From Chara braunii (taxonomy: Eukaryota; Streptophyta; Charophyceae; Charales; Characeae): DNA of 21,134 nucleotides. Where the stretch lies: NCBI GenBank assembly GCA_003427395.1, contig BFEA01000876.1, positions 439,841-460,974 on the forward strand. The letters run 5' to 3'. The notes under the pieces are model-generated. The model was given only the letters and a program-made list of their open reading frames with translations, made no database searches and had not been told where the DNA came from. Below are positions 9,005 through 17,391 of the stretch, in pieces (positions within the stretch are counted from its first letter, which is position 1; each line of letters starts with the position of its first letter). Made by a program: the position numbers and the translations under genes.

Positions 9005-9896
9005 GTCAGGCCAGCCAAACTTATGGGACATGCCTGACCTTGCCATTGAGTATACACAGAACAGAGGGCACAACTACTTCTCTCTTCTTTGGGCATATGA
9101 CTAGGTCATTCTAGTCGCCCTAAATTGTTTAAATAGCCAAGTTATATATATCTCTCTGAACTTAGTCTTCAAGGTGGGCGTATGAATGAGCCATTCATCT
9201 TAGAAACAATGCTCAGCTGGCCAAAGTTACCCTCAATTATATTCTTAATTAATACTCTCTTCAGTTTGCGATAAGCTATAGTCAGGCCACCCAAACTTAT
9301 GAGACCCTGCCTGACTAGCGTGTTCTTAGGTAAAAATCGTAATAGAATATAGCCAAATTATAACCTTTGGGTTCCAACATGTGCGAGGCTTTGAGTCAGA
9401 CCACCTGAACTTACAGAACAGTCTGACTCTCTGCGTGATTCGTTCCTCTCTGATTCAACTTGTGCGAGGCATTAGGCTAGACCACCTAAACTTATAGAAT
9501 GGTCTACCCTCTGTCAGACTTACTCCCTCAGAATAAAAGCAGGAAGAGGCTGAGCCACCTAAACTTATAGAATGGCTTAGACCTCCTCGTTCAGAACCAA
9601 ATAAACAAAGAAAACCCCAAAATAAACAAGGCAACCAAGACACTTGAACTTACAGAATGCACTTAGCCCCTGAAAAAAGTCAAGCACAATTAGCCCTCGC
9701 AAGTTAGAGCTACCAGACCACCTAAACTTATAGAATGGTCTGATTCTCAAAGCAGTTCCACAGCACTAGGTCTCCCCAAACTTATGGGGACTTCCTAGCC
9801 TCCAGAACAATCAGACCACCTAAACTTATAGAATGGTCTGACGCTCCACACAATCCAAAATAAACAGAGCACTGGGTCTCCCCAAACTTATGGGGA
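9005..9896 (-). repeat. Constant-loop hairpin array, right arm (about 10 units)
   Basis: Mirror of 3790-4722; the plus-strand loop core is CCTAAACTTATAGAA. Clear stems: GTCAGGC/GCCTGAC (9005-9011, 9032-9038; again 9281-9287, 9309-9315); GAGTCAGAC/GTCTGACTC (9393-9401, 9421-9429, 9 bp perfect); TAGACCA/TGGTCTA (9478-9484, 9500-9506); CTGAGCCA/TGGCTTAG (9550-9557, 9573-9580, one G-T); CAGACCA/TGGTCTG (9714-9720, 9736-9742); CTAGG/CCTAG around CCCC/GGGG (9766-9798); TCAGACCA/TGGTCTGA (9811-9818, 9834-9841); TCCCCA/TGGGGA (9879-9896). The 15-nt loop is exact in four units. One unit near 9637-9665 has lost its stem. Confidence 0.85.
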
Positions 9897-10480
9897 CTTC
9901 CTTGCCTTGATGACCCAGTCAAACTTTAATGCAATACGGCCTTCCTCCCAACCTTCCCCAGATGCATTCCCTTTTTACAATCTGCTTCCAATCAAACAAT
10001 AAAGTTGAAACTGAGATTGTACATACATTCTTTTATTTAATCTGGATTGCGTCCTGAAAGTCAAACAAAAAGTCAAAGTAGGGATGCATGCAATATACTC
10101 AGTCAAAACGCAACAGGCGATACGAATAGGGGTTATACTGGGTATATAGAAAGAAAGCAATGGTTACCTTTCAATTCCCTGCCTCCAAAACCTCGCCTAG
10201 GTTCCGGCAGAGCTCCCGCAATCGGTAGGTTGACTCCCCACAGAGTCTTGCTGCGGTCCTACGGGTTGCAATTCCGCCTGCTGCCTTCCTCTCAGATCAG
10301 GACTAGAGTTAGAGTAAGAAGGGCAGAGGATAGGGGTTTCAGAATCTTGAGATACAAGAGAGGGACAACTCAACTCTCTGGAGAGGGCCTTGATACCTTC
10401 ATGCGCCAGAGGGCCCCGCAATGGCGGCCAAAACACGCAGCAGCTCAGCCAGCTCAAGTCAAACCGCCCGTCCTTGACTT

Positions 10481-11460
10481 CTCTGGCAATCCTCCCAACT
10501 AGCAGCATAAACGCGCTTCAGCGAACTCAATTATTTTTGTCACACCGCCTTGAAATCTAGTTGGCCACGCAATACAATCAAGCCCCGGCAGCTACCCAAT
10601 CTGTGGCTGGGATCACGCTATCGAATGAGCGACGCACCGGCCAACAGCTAAGCGTCCAACTCCTGCAACTTGCTTCACGCCGCTTCAATTGGTATGATGA
10701 GCAGCGTACTGGCTGGCAGGTAAGTCCCCAGTCTACAACCCACTTTAACAGTCTGAAAGTTGGGCTTACGCTGCCTCGCACGCTAAAGCGGGCAGTGTAC
10801 TCCCTAGCAGGTAGATCCTCGGTGGAGCCTCCAACTCGCATCCGGCCTTCTCACTTTTCTGTTTGATAATCGGATGGACCACTCTCAGGCCACCAAGTAA
10901 GTATCCAAGCCCCACTGCTGGTCCCCCGCTACTTTCACACGCAGCCCAACTTTCGGTTCACCTCGCACCGCCAGCCTTGCGTGACAAACAGTCTCTTTTC
11001 GTCTCGCGCTTTCTGTTCATGGCTTTTCACTATCACACGGAGAGTCGTCCTTCTACTGAGACGTAGAAGGCATATGCTGCTCTTGCCCCCGGTGCCCCGC
11101 AACTCTCGTCAACTTCAGCTAGGTAAGTACTTCGCTTCTCCTTATCGCACATAGCAGCCCCTAACGCATAACTGCACCTGGCCGTCGGCTTGGCCAGATT
11201 CGCTCAAACTCCGTCAGGAAGCAAATCGCAAATCGAGGCGAAATGACGAACGGGAGGGAGGGCGCATTCGGGATGGGAATCATGATCGAGCGAGGGCATG
11301 AACCCCACGATCTCGATAAGCAGCAGCGTCCATCCCTTGCAAGGTAAGTAGAAATTTGAATGAATCTTCCGCTAGAACGCGGAAGTATACATTGATCTCC
11401 CAATCGTACCCTCCCGCACACTACCTTCTTACTAACTTTCGTACCAATCTGAGTTCATAT
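10481..11460. other. Outer right-arm sequence with recurrent GTAAGT and hairpins; no gene
   Basis: No protein recognised. GTAAGT occurs on the plus strand at 10720, 10897, 11123 and 11344, about 180-225 bp apart. This could reflect splice donors or a decayed tandem unit of about 200 bp. Perfect hairpins: CCTTCTAC/GTAGAAGG at 11049-11070 (6-nt loop) and CTTCCGC/GCGGAAG at 11366-11385 (6-nt loop). CTGGCC/GGCCAG lies near 11177-11196. Confidence 0.4.
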
Positions 11461-11930
11461 TCGGGGTCGCCAGCCCCGAAAACCCCCGCTCCGAACTCCA
11501 CTTTGATGAAACCGGTCAAGACATGACCGAAATATACTAACCTCTCTCTCCCACTCCTTCACTCTCCGCCATAGCCCCGCGCACGACTATTCCTCACGAG
11601 CTCCTAGCTTACTATTTTACTCACCGAACTAACCTCACCATTCCCTTCGCCACACCTCAAAACCTCGGATTCGGCTTTTAGTTTGCCGAAATCCGTTTAG
11701 AATTCAAGATGCCGTACACTTTTTGCCTTCGTCATCCCTCTCGTTTTGCCATAGCCCTGACGCACCACCTATCTCCACTAACCTAATATTAAAACTGACC
11801 CCAAGTTTGAGGTTGCCCGTCCCCAAAACTCGTACAACGAATCTCCCCTCATCTAAATCCGTTAAGAAATGGACAAAATATGTTCACTTCTTCTTCTCCT
11901 TTCCTTAATCCGCCATATCTCGGCACACTA
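11461..11930 (+). repeat. Degenerate tandem repeat of about 170-180 bp, about 3 units
   Basis: The word CCGCCATAGC, TTGCCATAGC or CCGCCATATC recurs near 11568, 11748 and 11910. Each time it follows a pyrimidine-rich run, and roughly 100 bp before it is a C-rich stretch with an A run (GCCCCGAAAACC, CCTCAAAACC, CCCCAAAACT). Hairpins sit at equivalent places: CGGTCA/TGACCG at 11513-11529, and a 10-bp stem with one bulged base at 11666-11695. The left side has a related pair at 1655-1870. Confidence 0.5.
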
Positions 11931-13737
11931 ACTCTTTCTTCTACCTCCTTATCTACTAAGCCTCCGACTGGCTTCATATCTGAGCTCTTAGGAAACGGCC
12001 GAGAACACCTCTGTTCCATGTTCGAGCTCATCGTTTCTGTCTCTTTCGGCGCCTTATTCCCCGAATGCACCTAACTCAAATTTATGCCAGGTTCACTCCG
12101 TTTTTCCTAGTTTCATGCCTTCCCCCCGTTTCTTCTTTGCCCCGTTCCGACAGCTATCCCTTCTGTCTCTCCGATGCCTACGTCGATCCACGTTCTTCCC
12201 ACTCATCTTCATCCTCCCTGTCATCTCTAGCCTGTGGCCGCACCCGACACGGATCACATCCAGGTGCCTTCTTCTTGGTCAGCGTTACTTTGCCCTTTCT
12301 GGTTCCACAACACTGTCAGCAGCGCACTGTACCAGCCCACAACTCTTGTTGTCTTAGAGGGAAACTTCTGGGAAAAACTAACTAGTAGGCGATTTGAAAG
12401 TCTCCCGTCCCTATGTGCAGGTTCGGTAAGTGGCCCGCACCCGGGACAACTGCAGCCTCCTCAGAGTTTCCTCTGGCCTAGCCCTGCGTTGGCGCCACTC
12501 GCGCGGAGGCTGTATTAATCTCCCTTGTACCACTCCGAAGGATTGCGCCCGGGCTATGGCTCACCCAGCCTGTCTCCAATAGCCCGTCTGCATGCCCTCC
12601 TGAGCGGAGCCAGCCCCACCCCGACGCAAATCTTGGTGGCAATAGTAGTAATATTCAAAATAAGATCCTTGAAGGCTGAAGCGGCGAGGGGTTCCTTATG
12701 GCAAGTCCCCGCGGCCCTGCTGCCCCTCTTCCGGGTGTAAGCGTCCCCCTGCCCCTTGGCAAGGCCCACCATCCTTCCGGGCCCTAAGGGGCATGCTCAC
12801 ACACAAAACTTCTTATGGCAAAACGGCGGTTGGCGGACCGTGCGCCCGCGGCATCCCCAATTACCTCCGTGCTAGAGCCCCACTGGCCCGCTTGGAAAGT
12901 TCTCCAGTTCCTTTTCACCCTAGGCTTCCGACACTCTCCAAATGGAAGCAAAAGAAACCACGGCCTCAGACGTGTGGGAGCCGAACGGGCCTGCCAAGAG
13001 AGGCACGTACTCAAGGTCCTCGACTGCCGCGACATCCCATAAGTCTGGCGCTACGCCTGAATCAAAAAGGAGGCCGGGACATAGAGAGTAATATTGTTAC
13101 AGATATCTAGAAACTTTTTAATCGTCGGAATATGATGAACGAGGAAAAAGACCCACTCGTCCCGTTCCAATGCTGCCGACGGCAAACCAAGGGAAATAGC
13201 CCTGTTGGACCCTCAAACCCTCGGTCCATTCGCGCTATTTTGATATCCCCGCACTGTTGTCGCTTGATCTCGATCCCTGAATTTCTCTAATAAAAGCCTC
13301 ACATTGTAACCAAATAATGTCAGACCCAGGCTCGGCCTAGTATTGACGAACACAAAGATATGCAGACACCGCACAACACGTAGACCTACCGAGACGTCTT
13401 CAAAAGTCACATCGTTGTTGACGCCGTCCTCCGCACATACGCACAGGTCACAGGCAAGCGCACTAATCCCTAGACAATCTTTGAAACCCTAGTTTTAATA
13501 AAAAATCTGGCCGGCGACCAACGCCGGTCTTCACAATCATAAAAAAGGAAGGAGATCACGCGCGCCTTCAATCTGCGCGCCCACACACTCTCTATTCTAG
13601 TCAACCATCCAGCCAACGTAAACCACAAACACAGCTGCGCCTCGCGCGGAATACTTAAACTTTAAACCATGCCTATTTTCTGTCGCTTGCAGAAACCAGG
13701 GCGGATACCCTTGTAAGGGTATTCACACCGACAACGT
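11931..13737. other. About 1.8 kb with no recognisable gene
   Basis: I find no protein domain, RNA gene or clear repeat. Open frames of up to about 106 codons overlap in several frames and lack protein-like composition. One GTAAGT word lies at 12426-12431. The stretch is pyrimidine-rich in its first half and more balanced after 12.8 kb. Confidence 0.5.
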
Positions 13738-13770
13738 GACACACTGTACACACACGCACACACACACTAC
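13738..13770 (+). repeat. CA-rich microsatellite
   Basis: Imperfect (CA)n run with interspersed G and T, immediately before the nested inverted-repeat structure. Confidence 0.7.
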
Positions 13771-13780
13771 ACCCTTCTTC

Positions 13781-14195
13781 CAGCTATGGCGACTATGGCC
13801 GCTACTACCTCTACCGCTATGGCTAAGCTCTCCTTCTGGCCCACTTCGTCTTCGGGCATACTGCAGACCACCTCGCACAAGTCGCAGTGGCAGCGCTTCC
13901 ACATGGCTTACGCAGGAATGAATGAATGGTTGGGCGCTGCCTCTTGATTTATACTTCAATAACTCGTTGGTCTGCCCCTTTCCCATGCCCATGGTGCACA
14001 CAGTCCCATACGGTACGTGCTTGACTGGACTAGGACTGACTGGGACTGGGTACCGCTGACTCAGCACAGGTGGACTCCACCACTTGCCCACTTGCCTCTG
14101 GACTACTGTGAACAACGTGTGAAGGGCCACTTCCGGACCTTCCGGAAGTCTGTGGACTTGGCCCTTCGACACTGTAGCAGCTACGACCTTTGAAA
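13781..14195 (+). repeat. Arm A of nested inverted repeat
   Basis: Aligns with the reverse complement of 14467-14885 over nearly its full length. Shared words include CTGCAGACCACCTCGCAC, GCAGGAATGAATGAAT, CTCTTGATTTATACTTC, AACTCGTTGGTCTGCCCC and CTTCCGGACCTTCCGGAAG. The last is itself nearly palindromic. No coding function is supported: the longest frame through it has no recognisable domain and crosses the arm boundary. Confidence 0.9.
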
Positions 14196-14221
14196 CGATT
14201 TTCACCTTTGCAAGAGGCATG

Positions 14222-14466
14222 TGCGGATCCCGGGGTTTGATCCCCAGACTTTACCTCACCGATGTACAATATTGAGTTGACCCTTGAGTGTTTGAACCCG
14301 TGACCTGTGTTTCGTGAGTTGTTGTTTTTCTGTCGTAGGACTGTGTGAACATAGGGATTCGATCTGTAGACCTGTCGAGTAGAGGTCTTAGAGAGTTCCA
14401 GAAGTCGTAGCTGTAGATGTCCTGAAGGGTCAAAGTCGTAGCTGCTACAGTCCTGAGAGGTCAAGG
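14222..14466 (+). repeat. Segment B, lying between the two A arms
   Basis: Reads as the diverged reverse complement of 15206-15490. It carries several tRNA T-arm-like words on the plus strand (GGGGTTTGATCCCC near 14233, TTTGAACCCGTGACC near 14291, GGGATTCGATC near 14354). Near its end is a 31-bp tandem repeat with GTCGTAGCTG at 14404, 14435 and 14466, containing the near-palindrome GTAGCTGCTAC. Confidence 0.8.
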
Positions 14467-14885
14467 TCGTAGCTGCTACAGTCCCGAAAGTCCACAGACT
14501 TCCGGAAGGTCCGGAAGTGGCCTTTCGTAGCTTGCTCACGTTTTAGACTAAGGCAAGTGGGCAAGTGGGCAAGTGGTGGACCAACTGCAGTACGTTCGCA
14601 GTACGATGGCGGTAGGTTAGCAGTGGGTCCCCAGGCAGTCAACAGTGCGGTCCAGTCAGTCCCAGTCCAGTCCAGCAAGTACCATGGGGGACTGTGTGTA
14701 CCAGGGGCCGAGGGAAAGGGGGCAGACCAACGAGTTACAGAAGTATAAATCAAGAGGCAGCGCACAGCTATTCATTCATTCCTGCGGAAGCCATGCAGAA
14801 GCGCTGCCACGGTGACTTGTGCGAGGTGGTCTGCAGTGGAGCCTGAAGTCGAAGTGGGCTAGAGGGAGTTAGCGCAGCCATAGCT
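14467..14885 (-). repeat. Arm A inverted
   Basis: Reverse-complement copy of 13781-14195, 419 bp against 415 bp, moderately diverged, with small insertions such as an extra GCAAGTGG-like unit near 14555. With segment B as a loop of about 270 bp it could form a long hairpin. Confidence 0.9.
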
Positions 14886-15205
14886 GCTTGTAGATTAGTG
14901 TTAGCTGGCGGCCATAGCTGCCGTAGGTTAGTGATAGGTGTGTATTGGTGTATGTGCAGAGTGTGTGCGTGGAGGTATCCAGGATGATCCGGAGTTGAAG
15001 TGTGAAGTGAACAGTGGTGTTGGACGCAGTGACAAGAGTTGCGATGTGTGGGTGCTGATGCACCATAGCCTGTTGAAGCGAGCTTGCATTTGAACTGTGT
15101 CTTGGTTTCCATATCTTCGAGCTTTGAGTTGGGCGCTAGGCGCCAGTGTGATTCACCATCTGTTTGTATGTATGTGAAGTGACGAAGTATGCGAGTCTGA
15201 TTGCA
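14886..15205. other. 320-bp stretch between inverted A and inverted B; no gene
   Basis: No gene seen. The word GGCCATAGCTGC near 14910 repeats the GCCATAGCTGC that ends the inverted A arm. TG-rich runs at about 14938-14970 are low-complexity. Confidence 0.4.
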
Positions 15206-15490
15206 CCTTGACCCTTCAGGACTGTAGCAACTACGACCTTGACCTTTCAGAAGTCCTACAGCTACGACCTTGACCTTTCAGAAGTCCTACAGGTACGACT
15301 TCTAGGACCTGCTAAGACCTACAAACAACAAGTCCAACAGGTCTACAGATCGAACCCGTACCACCTACGGACCTACGACAGCCTACTAACTGCTGCGGAT
15401 ACACAGGTCACGGGTTCAACTCTTGGGGTCAACACAGATACCGTACACGGGTAAGGTGAGGACTAGGCATCGAGCCCTGGGATCTGCATC
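15206..15490 (-). repeat. Segment B inverted
   Basis: Matches the reverse complement of 14222-14466, including the 31-bp tandem (TACGAC step at 15232, 15263 and 15294) and the word CACAGGTCACGGGTTCAA at about 15400. That word resembles a polymerase III B box (GGTTCAANNC). I could not find a matching A box, so a tRNA-derived SINE origin is only a possibility. Confidence 0.8.
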
Positions 15491-15532
15491 CGCTACTGCG
15501 AACAGGTGAATACCGTTTCAGAGCGCAGAAAA

Positions 15533-15572
15533 CCAAAATAAATAAAATAAAAAAAAATTAAAACCTGAGTAC
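15533..15572 (+). other. A-rich tract next to the retroelement
   Basis: Low-complexity A-rich run just left of the 17-bp GC-rich direct repeat. It may be the tail of an older inserted element or simple sequence. Confidence 0.5.
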
Positions 15573-15589
15573 GGGCCCGGCCGGGCGGG
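15573..15589. repeat. Candidate 17-bp target-site duplication, left copy
   Basis: GGGCCCGGCCGGGCGGG here is identical to 20991-21007, directly outside the two pseudo-LTRs. The right copy runs on into related CCGGGC-rich sequence, so the original target was probably a GC-rich low-complexity stretch. A chance match in such sequence is possible but 17 identical bases at both borders is persuasive. Confidence 0.7.
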
Positions 15590-15594
15590 TTGTT

Positions 15595-16220
15595 GTAGTT
15601 TAGGTAAAGAAAGCAAGAGAGTATTACTCAGCAAGCCGTACGCAACATTCGTCGCGTCAAGTACACATAATCGTCAAGCTCAAACAAAGGTTTAAAATGA
15701 GCAAAGTACACCATTCAGAATCAGCGTCCCCGACGCTGCGTTCGGCAACTGCCGTTGCCTCCTCAGGGGGTTTGCCGCCGCAACTTCCACGAACTTTCCC
15801 TTCATCCGTCATACCCACTCCCGTTACTCGTGCTAATCACTCTCCGNAAAGCAACTAACACGTAGTATCGTTAGTCCTGAAAAGAGGTCGACTATCACGG
15901 TACTCTGTTATTAATACGTTCGTTTGTAGTCTCGGCGCAGTGCCTCGTTTCCAAACAGCACAGAAAATCCCAAAATCAGGTCGGGTACCTCGTCCCAGAC
16001 CCCTGGGACTGGTACCTCAGTCACATGCCATCAAACGACAAACACAGAAAACCAAATCCAAGACCCAGTGGTACGTCAAACGTCCAGTCAAAGCCAGGAC
16101 AACCAAAAGAGGACAAAGCCAAAATTCCTACACTACTTTCACAGCGCATCTATCCAAGCTAACGAGAATGTACAACCTTCAAACTTCAAAAAAACAAACC
16201 CCTCTCCACGTCTCCCGGGC
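15595..16220 (-). repeat. Pseudo-LTR, 3' copy (on the minus strand)
   Basis: Direct repeat of 20368-20994. I count about a dozen substitutions plus one 1-bp indel and one ambiguous base (n at 15847, where the other copy has G), so roughly 98% identity. On the minus strand it starts about 40 bp after the reverse transcriptase reading frame ends at 16261. The last four bases (GGGC) are shared with the target repeat, so the border could be 16216. A strong hairpin sits at 15984-16016 (GGTACC/GGTACC outside, TCCCAG/CTGGGA inside). No hammerhead core was found in it on either strand. Confidence 0.9.
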
Positions 16221-16260
16221 AAATAGATCTTCCCTATACGCAGATCACCTACTCGTCTTC

Positions 16261-16410
16261 TTATCCACATATCAAATCAACTGCCATCTTCCACCAGTCA
16301 TCCTTCCTCATGGCAAATCGTTTCAACACTCTCTCGAAGTTCCTTTGGGGGTATCCCTTCAAACGCAACTCCCTTTTGACCGCCAGAACCCTCAATGGTA
16401 TCTCGCTTCA
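16261..16410 (-). pseudogene. C-terminal tail of the reverse transcriptase, cut off by an in-frame TGA
   Basis: Beyond the TGA at 16408-16410 the same frame stays open for 48 codons to a TAA at 16261-16263. It encodes a basic stretch with RVLAVKREL and LKGYPQRNFERVL, which resembles the thumb region following the RT core in Penelope-like elements (an RGYP-like word before a helix). Continuity of frame and sense suggests that the TGA is a point nonsense mutation. Translational readthrough is an alternative but needs no support here because the copy also has a frameshift. Confidence 0.65.
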
Positions 16411-17391
16411 AATTGTTGTGTTCCGATCAATTCTATGGAGGTGTCTGTAGATAATCGCGTTCTTGAGCTGCTTGCTCCCCCATGAGGAGAAAGACTGCCC
16501 GTTTTGAAAAACCAACTTCTCCTCTTCCCAGATAGTGTCCTCATTCTTGACCAATTGCACACATCCCAAGTAAGGAAAAGTCTGATTCGTCCGAATCTCG
16601 CAACCGAGGAACTGCAGCACCCCAGACCCGCTGTCTGTTCTCTTCAGTATCAGATTCCGTGGATAACAGACATCAAACCGACACAAGATCTCCTCTCTGA
16701 TGTGAGCTGGTAATGAGGTTGTCACTAAGATAACGTCATCGATCAGCCGGATGCCAAACACCTGCCTCCTGTACCTCCCGAGACTGTTGATAAACTTCGA
16801 CTCAGCCATAGCACACAAGATACATGCCAAAGGAGGGCTTGTGCTCTTCCCCATTGGGATATCGACGACTTGTCTCAGTAGCACGCCCGTTGCATTTGTG
16901 TACGTGTGGCCGAGTTCAAGATCCACAAGCTTCACCACATCCCCCAACTCTAGGCGTCTCCAATGGTCCGCCCCCGTCGTCTTTCCAAATGATGCTCCTC
17001 TACCCCTCGTGTTAACCCTCACAAATTCCAGGCCCTTCTCCTGGTAATACTTGACAATCCAGTGCACCGCATCCCTAATATCCTCGTGGGGAAGTCGGCT
17101 GAACATTTCCTTTATATCAAAGGAAGCCGACTCCACCTCAGTCGCACAACCCCTCTTCTCGATCATGCGATTAACCCGTTGCAGACGCCCTGCCAAGTGT
17201 GATACAGCCTGGAGATTAAAATGTCTGTCAATCGGCAGGTGGAACAGCATATGATTGAGTGCCTTCACAACCAACCTGCCCGTACGAACCATTGGTTCAT
17301 GGAAAGTAGGGCAGATTGGCCGAAAGCGACTCGTGTCTTTGTGTTTAGGCAAAACATAAGACACCCTCCGAACTTTCCTTTCCCATCCCAC
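16408..17391 (-). CDS. Reverse transcriptase domain of the Penelope-like element (ORF2, second part)
   Basis: Telomerase-related reverse transcriptase that would copy the element RNA at a nicked target. Residues are numbered from the GTG at 17389-17391. LPKHKDTSRFRPICP (14-28) is the fingers motif 1/2. Motif A is SFDIKEMFSRLP with catalytic D92. Motif B is IPMGKSTSPPLA (178-189). Motif C is RLIDDVIL with D218 and D219. FLGCEI (261-266) matches the following primer-grip region. About 85 residues separate motifs A and B, including a G/R-rich part at 129-150. The GTG is not a real start: the frame is open upstream and the domain continues the GIY-YIG reading frame after a one-base shift near 17395-17410, where a base appears to be missing from a T/G/A run. 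It ends at a TGA before the expected thumb tail. Catalytic residues are intact, so decay is recent. Confidence 0.88.
   Translation of the reverse strand: MGWERKVRRVSYVLPKHKDTSRFRPICPTFHEPMVRTGRLVVKALNHMLFHLPIDRHFNLQAVSHLAGRLQRVNRMIEKRGCATEVESASFDIKEMFSRLPHEDIRDAVHWIVKYYQEKGLEFVRVNTRGRGASFGKTTGADHWRRLELGDVVKLVDLELGHTYTNATGVLLRQVVDIPMGKSTSPPLACILCAMAESKFINSLGRYRRQVFGIRLIDDVILVTTSLPAHIREEILCRFDVCYPRNLILKRTDSGSGVLQFLGCEIRTNQTFPYLGCVQLVKNEDTIWEEEKLVFQNGQSFSSWGSKQLKNAIIYRHLHRIDRNTTI

Larger units (their letters stand above)
7443..10480 (-). repeat. Right arm of giant inverted repeat
   Basis: Diverged reverse complement of 3240-5927, with mirrored order of all anchor words and both hairpin arrays. 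It is longer than the left arm mainly because the AAATTT hairpin array has six units. Many stems differ between arms yet remain paired. For example, the left TCAGACCC/GGGTCTGA unit corresponds to TCAGACCA/TGGTCTGA here, a two-sided change. No protein is recognisable in either strand of the arm. Confidence 0.85.

Noticed and set aside
14222-14466. Real tRNA gene from T-arm-like words
   Set aside because: No acceptor, D or anticodon arms can be built around them.
1-15500. Many open frames of 60-170 codons on both strands (for example 2393-2785 minus, 10047-10502 plus, 13723-14220 minus, 14030-14539 minus)
   Set aside because: They overlap each other in several frames, cross repeat borders, have biased low-complexity composition and show no recognisable domain. 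None is conserved between the mirrored arms.
15940-16485. 181-codon plus-strand frame across the pseudo-LTR border
   Set aside because: Shadow of the pseudo-LTR and of the reverse transcriptase tail on the opposite strand; no domain recognised.
16408-17391. Group II intron or LINE reverse transcriptase
   Set aside because: Motifs A and B/C (SFDIKEMFSRLP, IPMGKSTSPPLA, LIDDVIL) and the linked GIY-YIG domain fit Penelope-like RT better, and no intron RNA fold or apurinic endonuclease is present.
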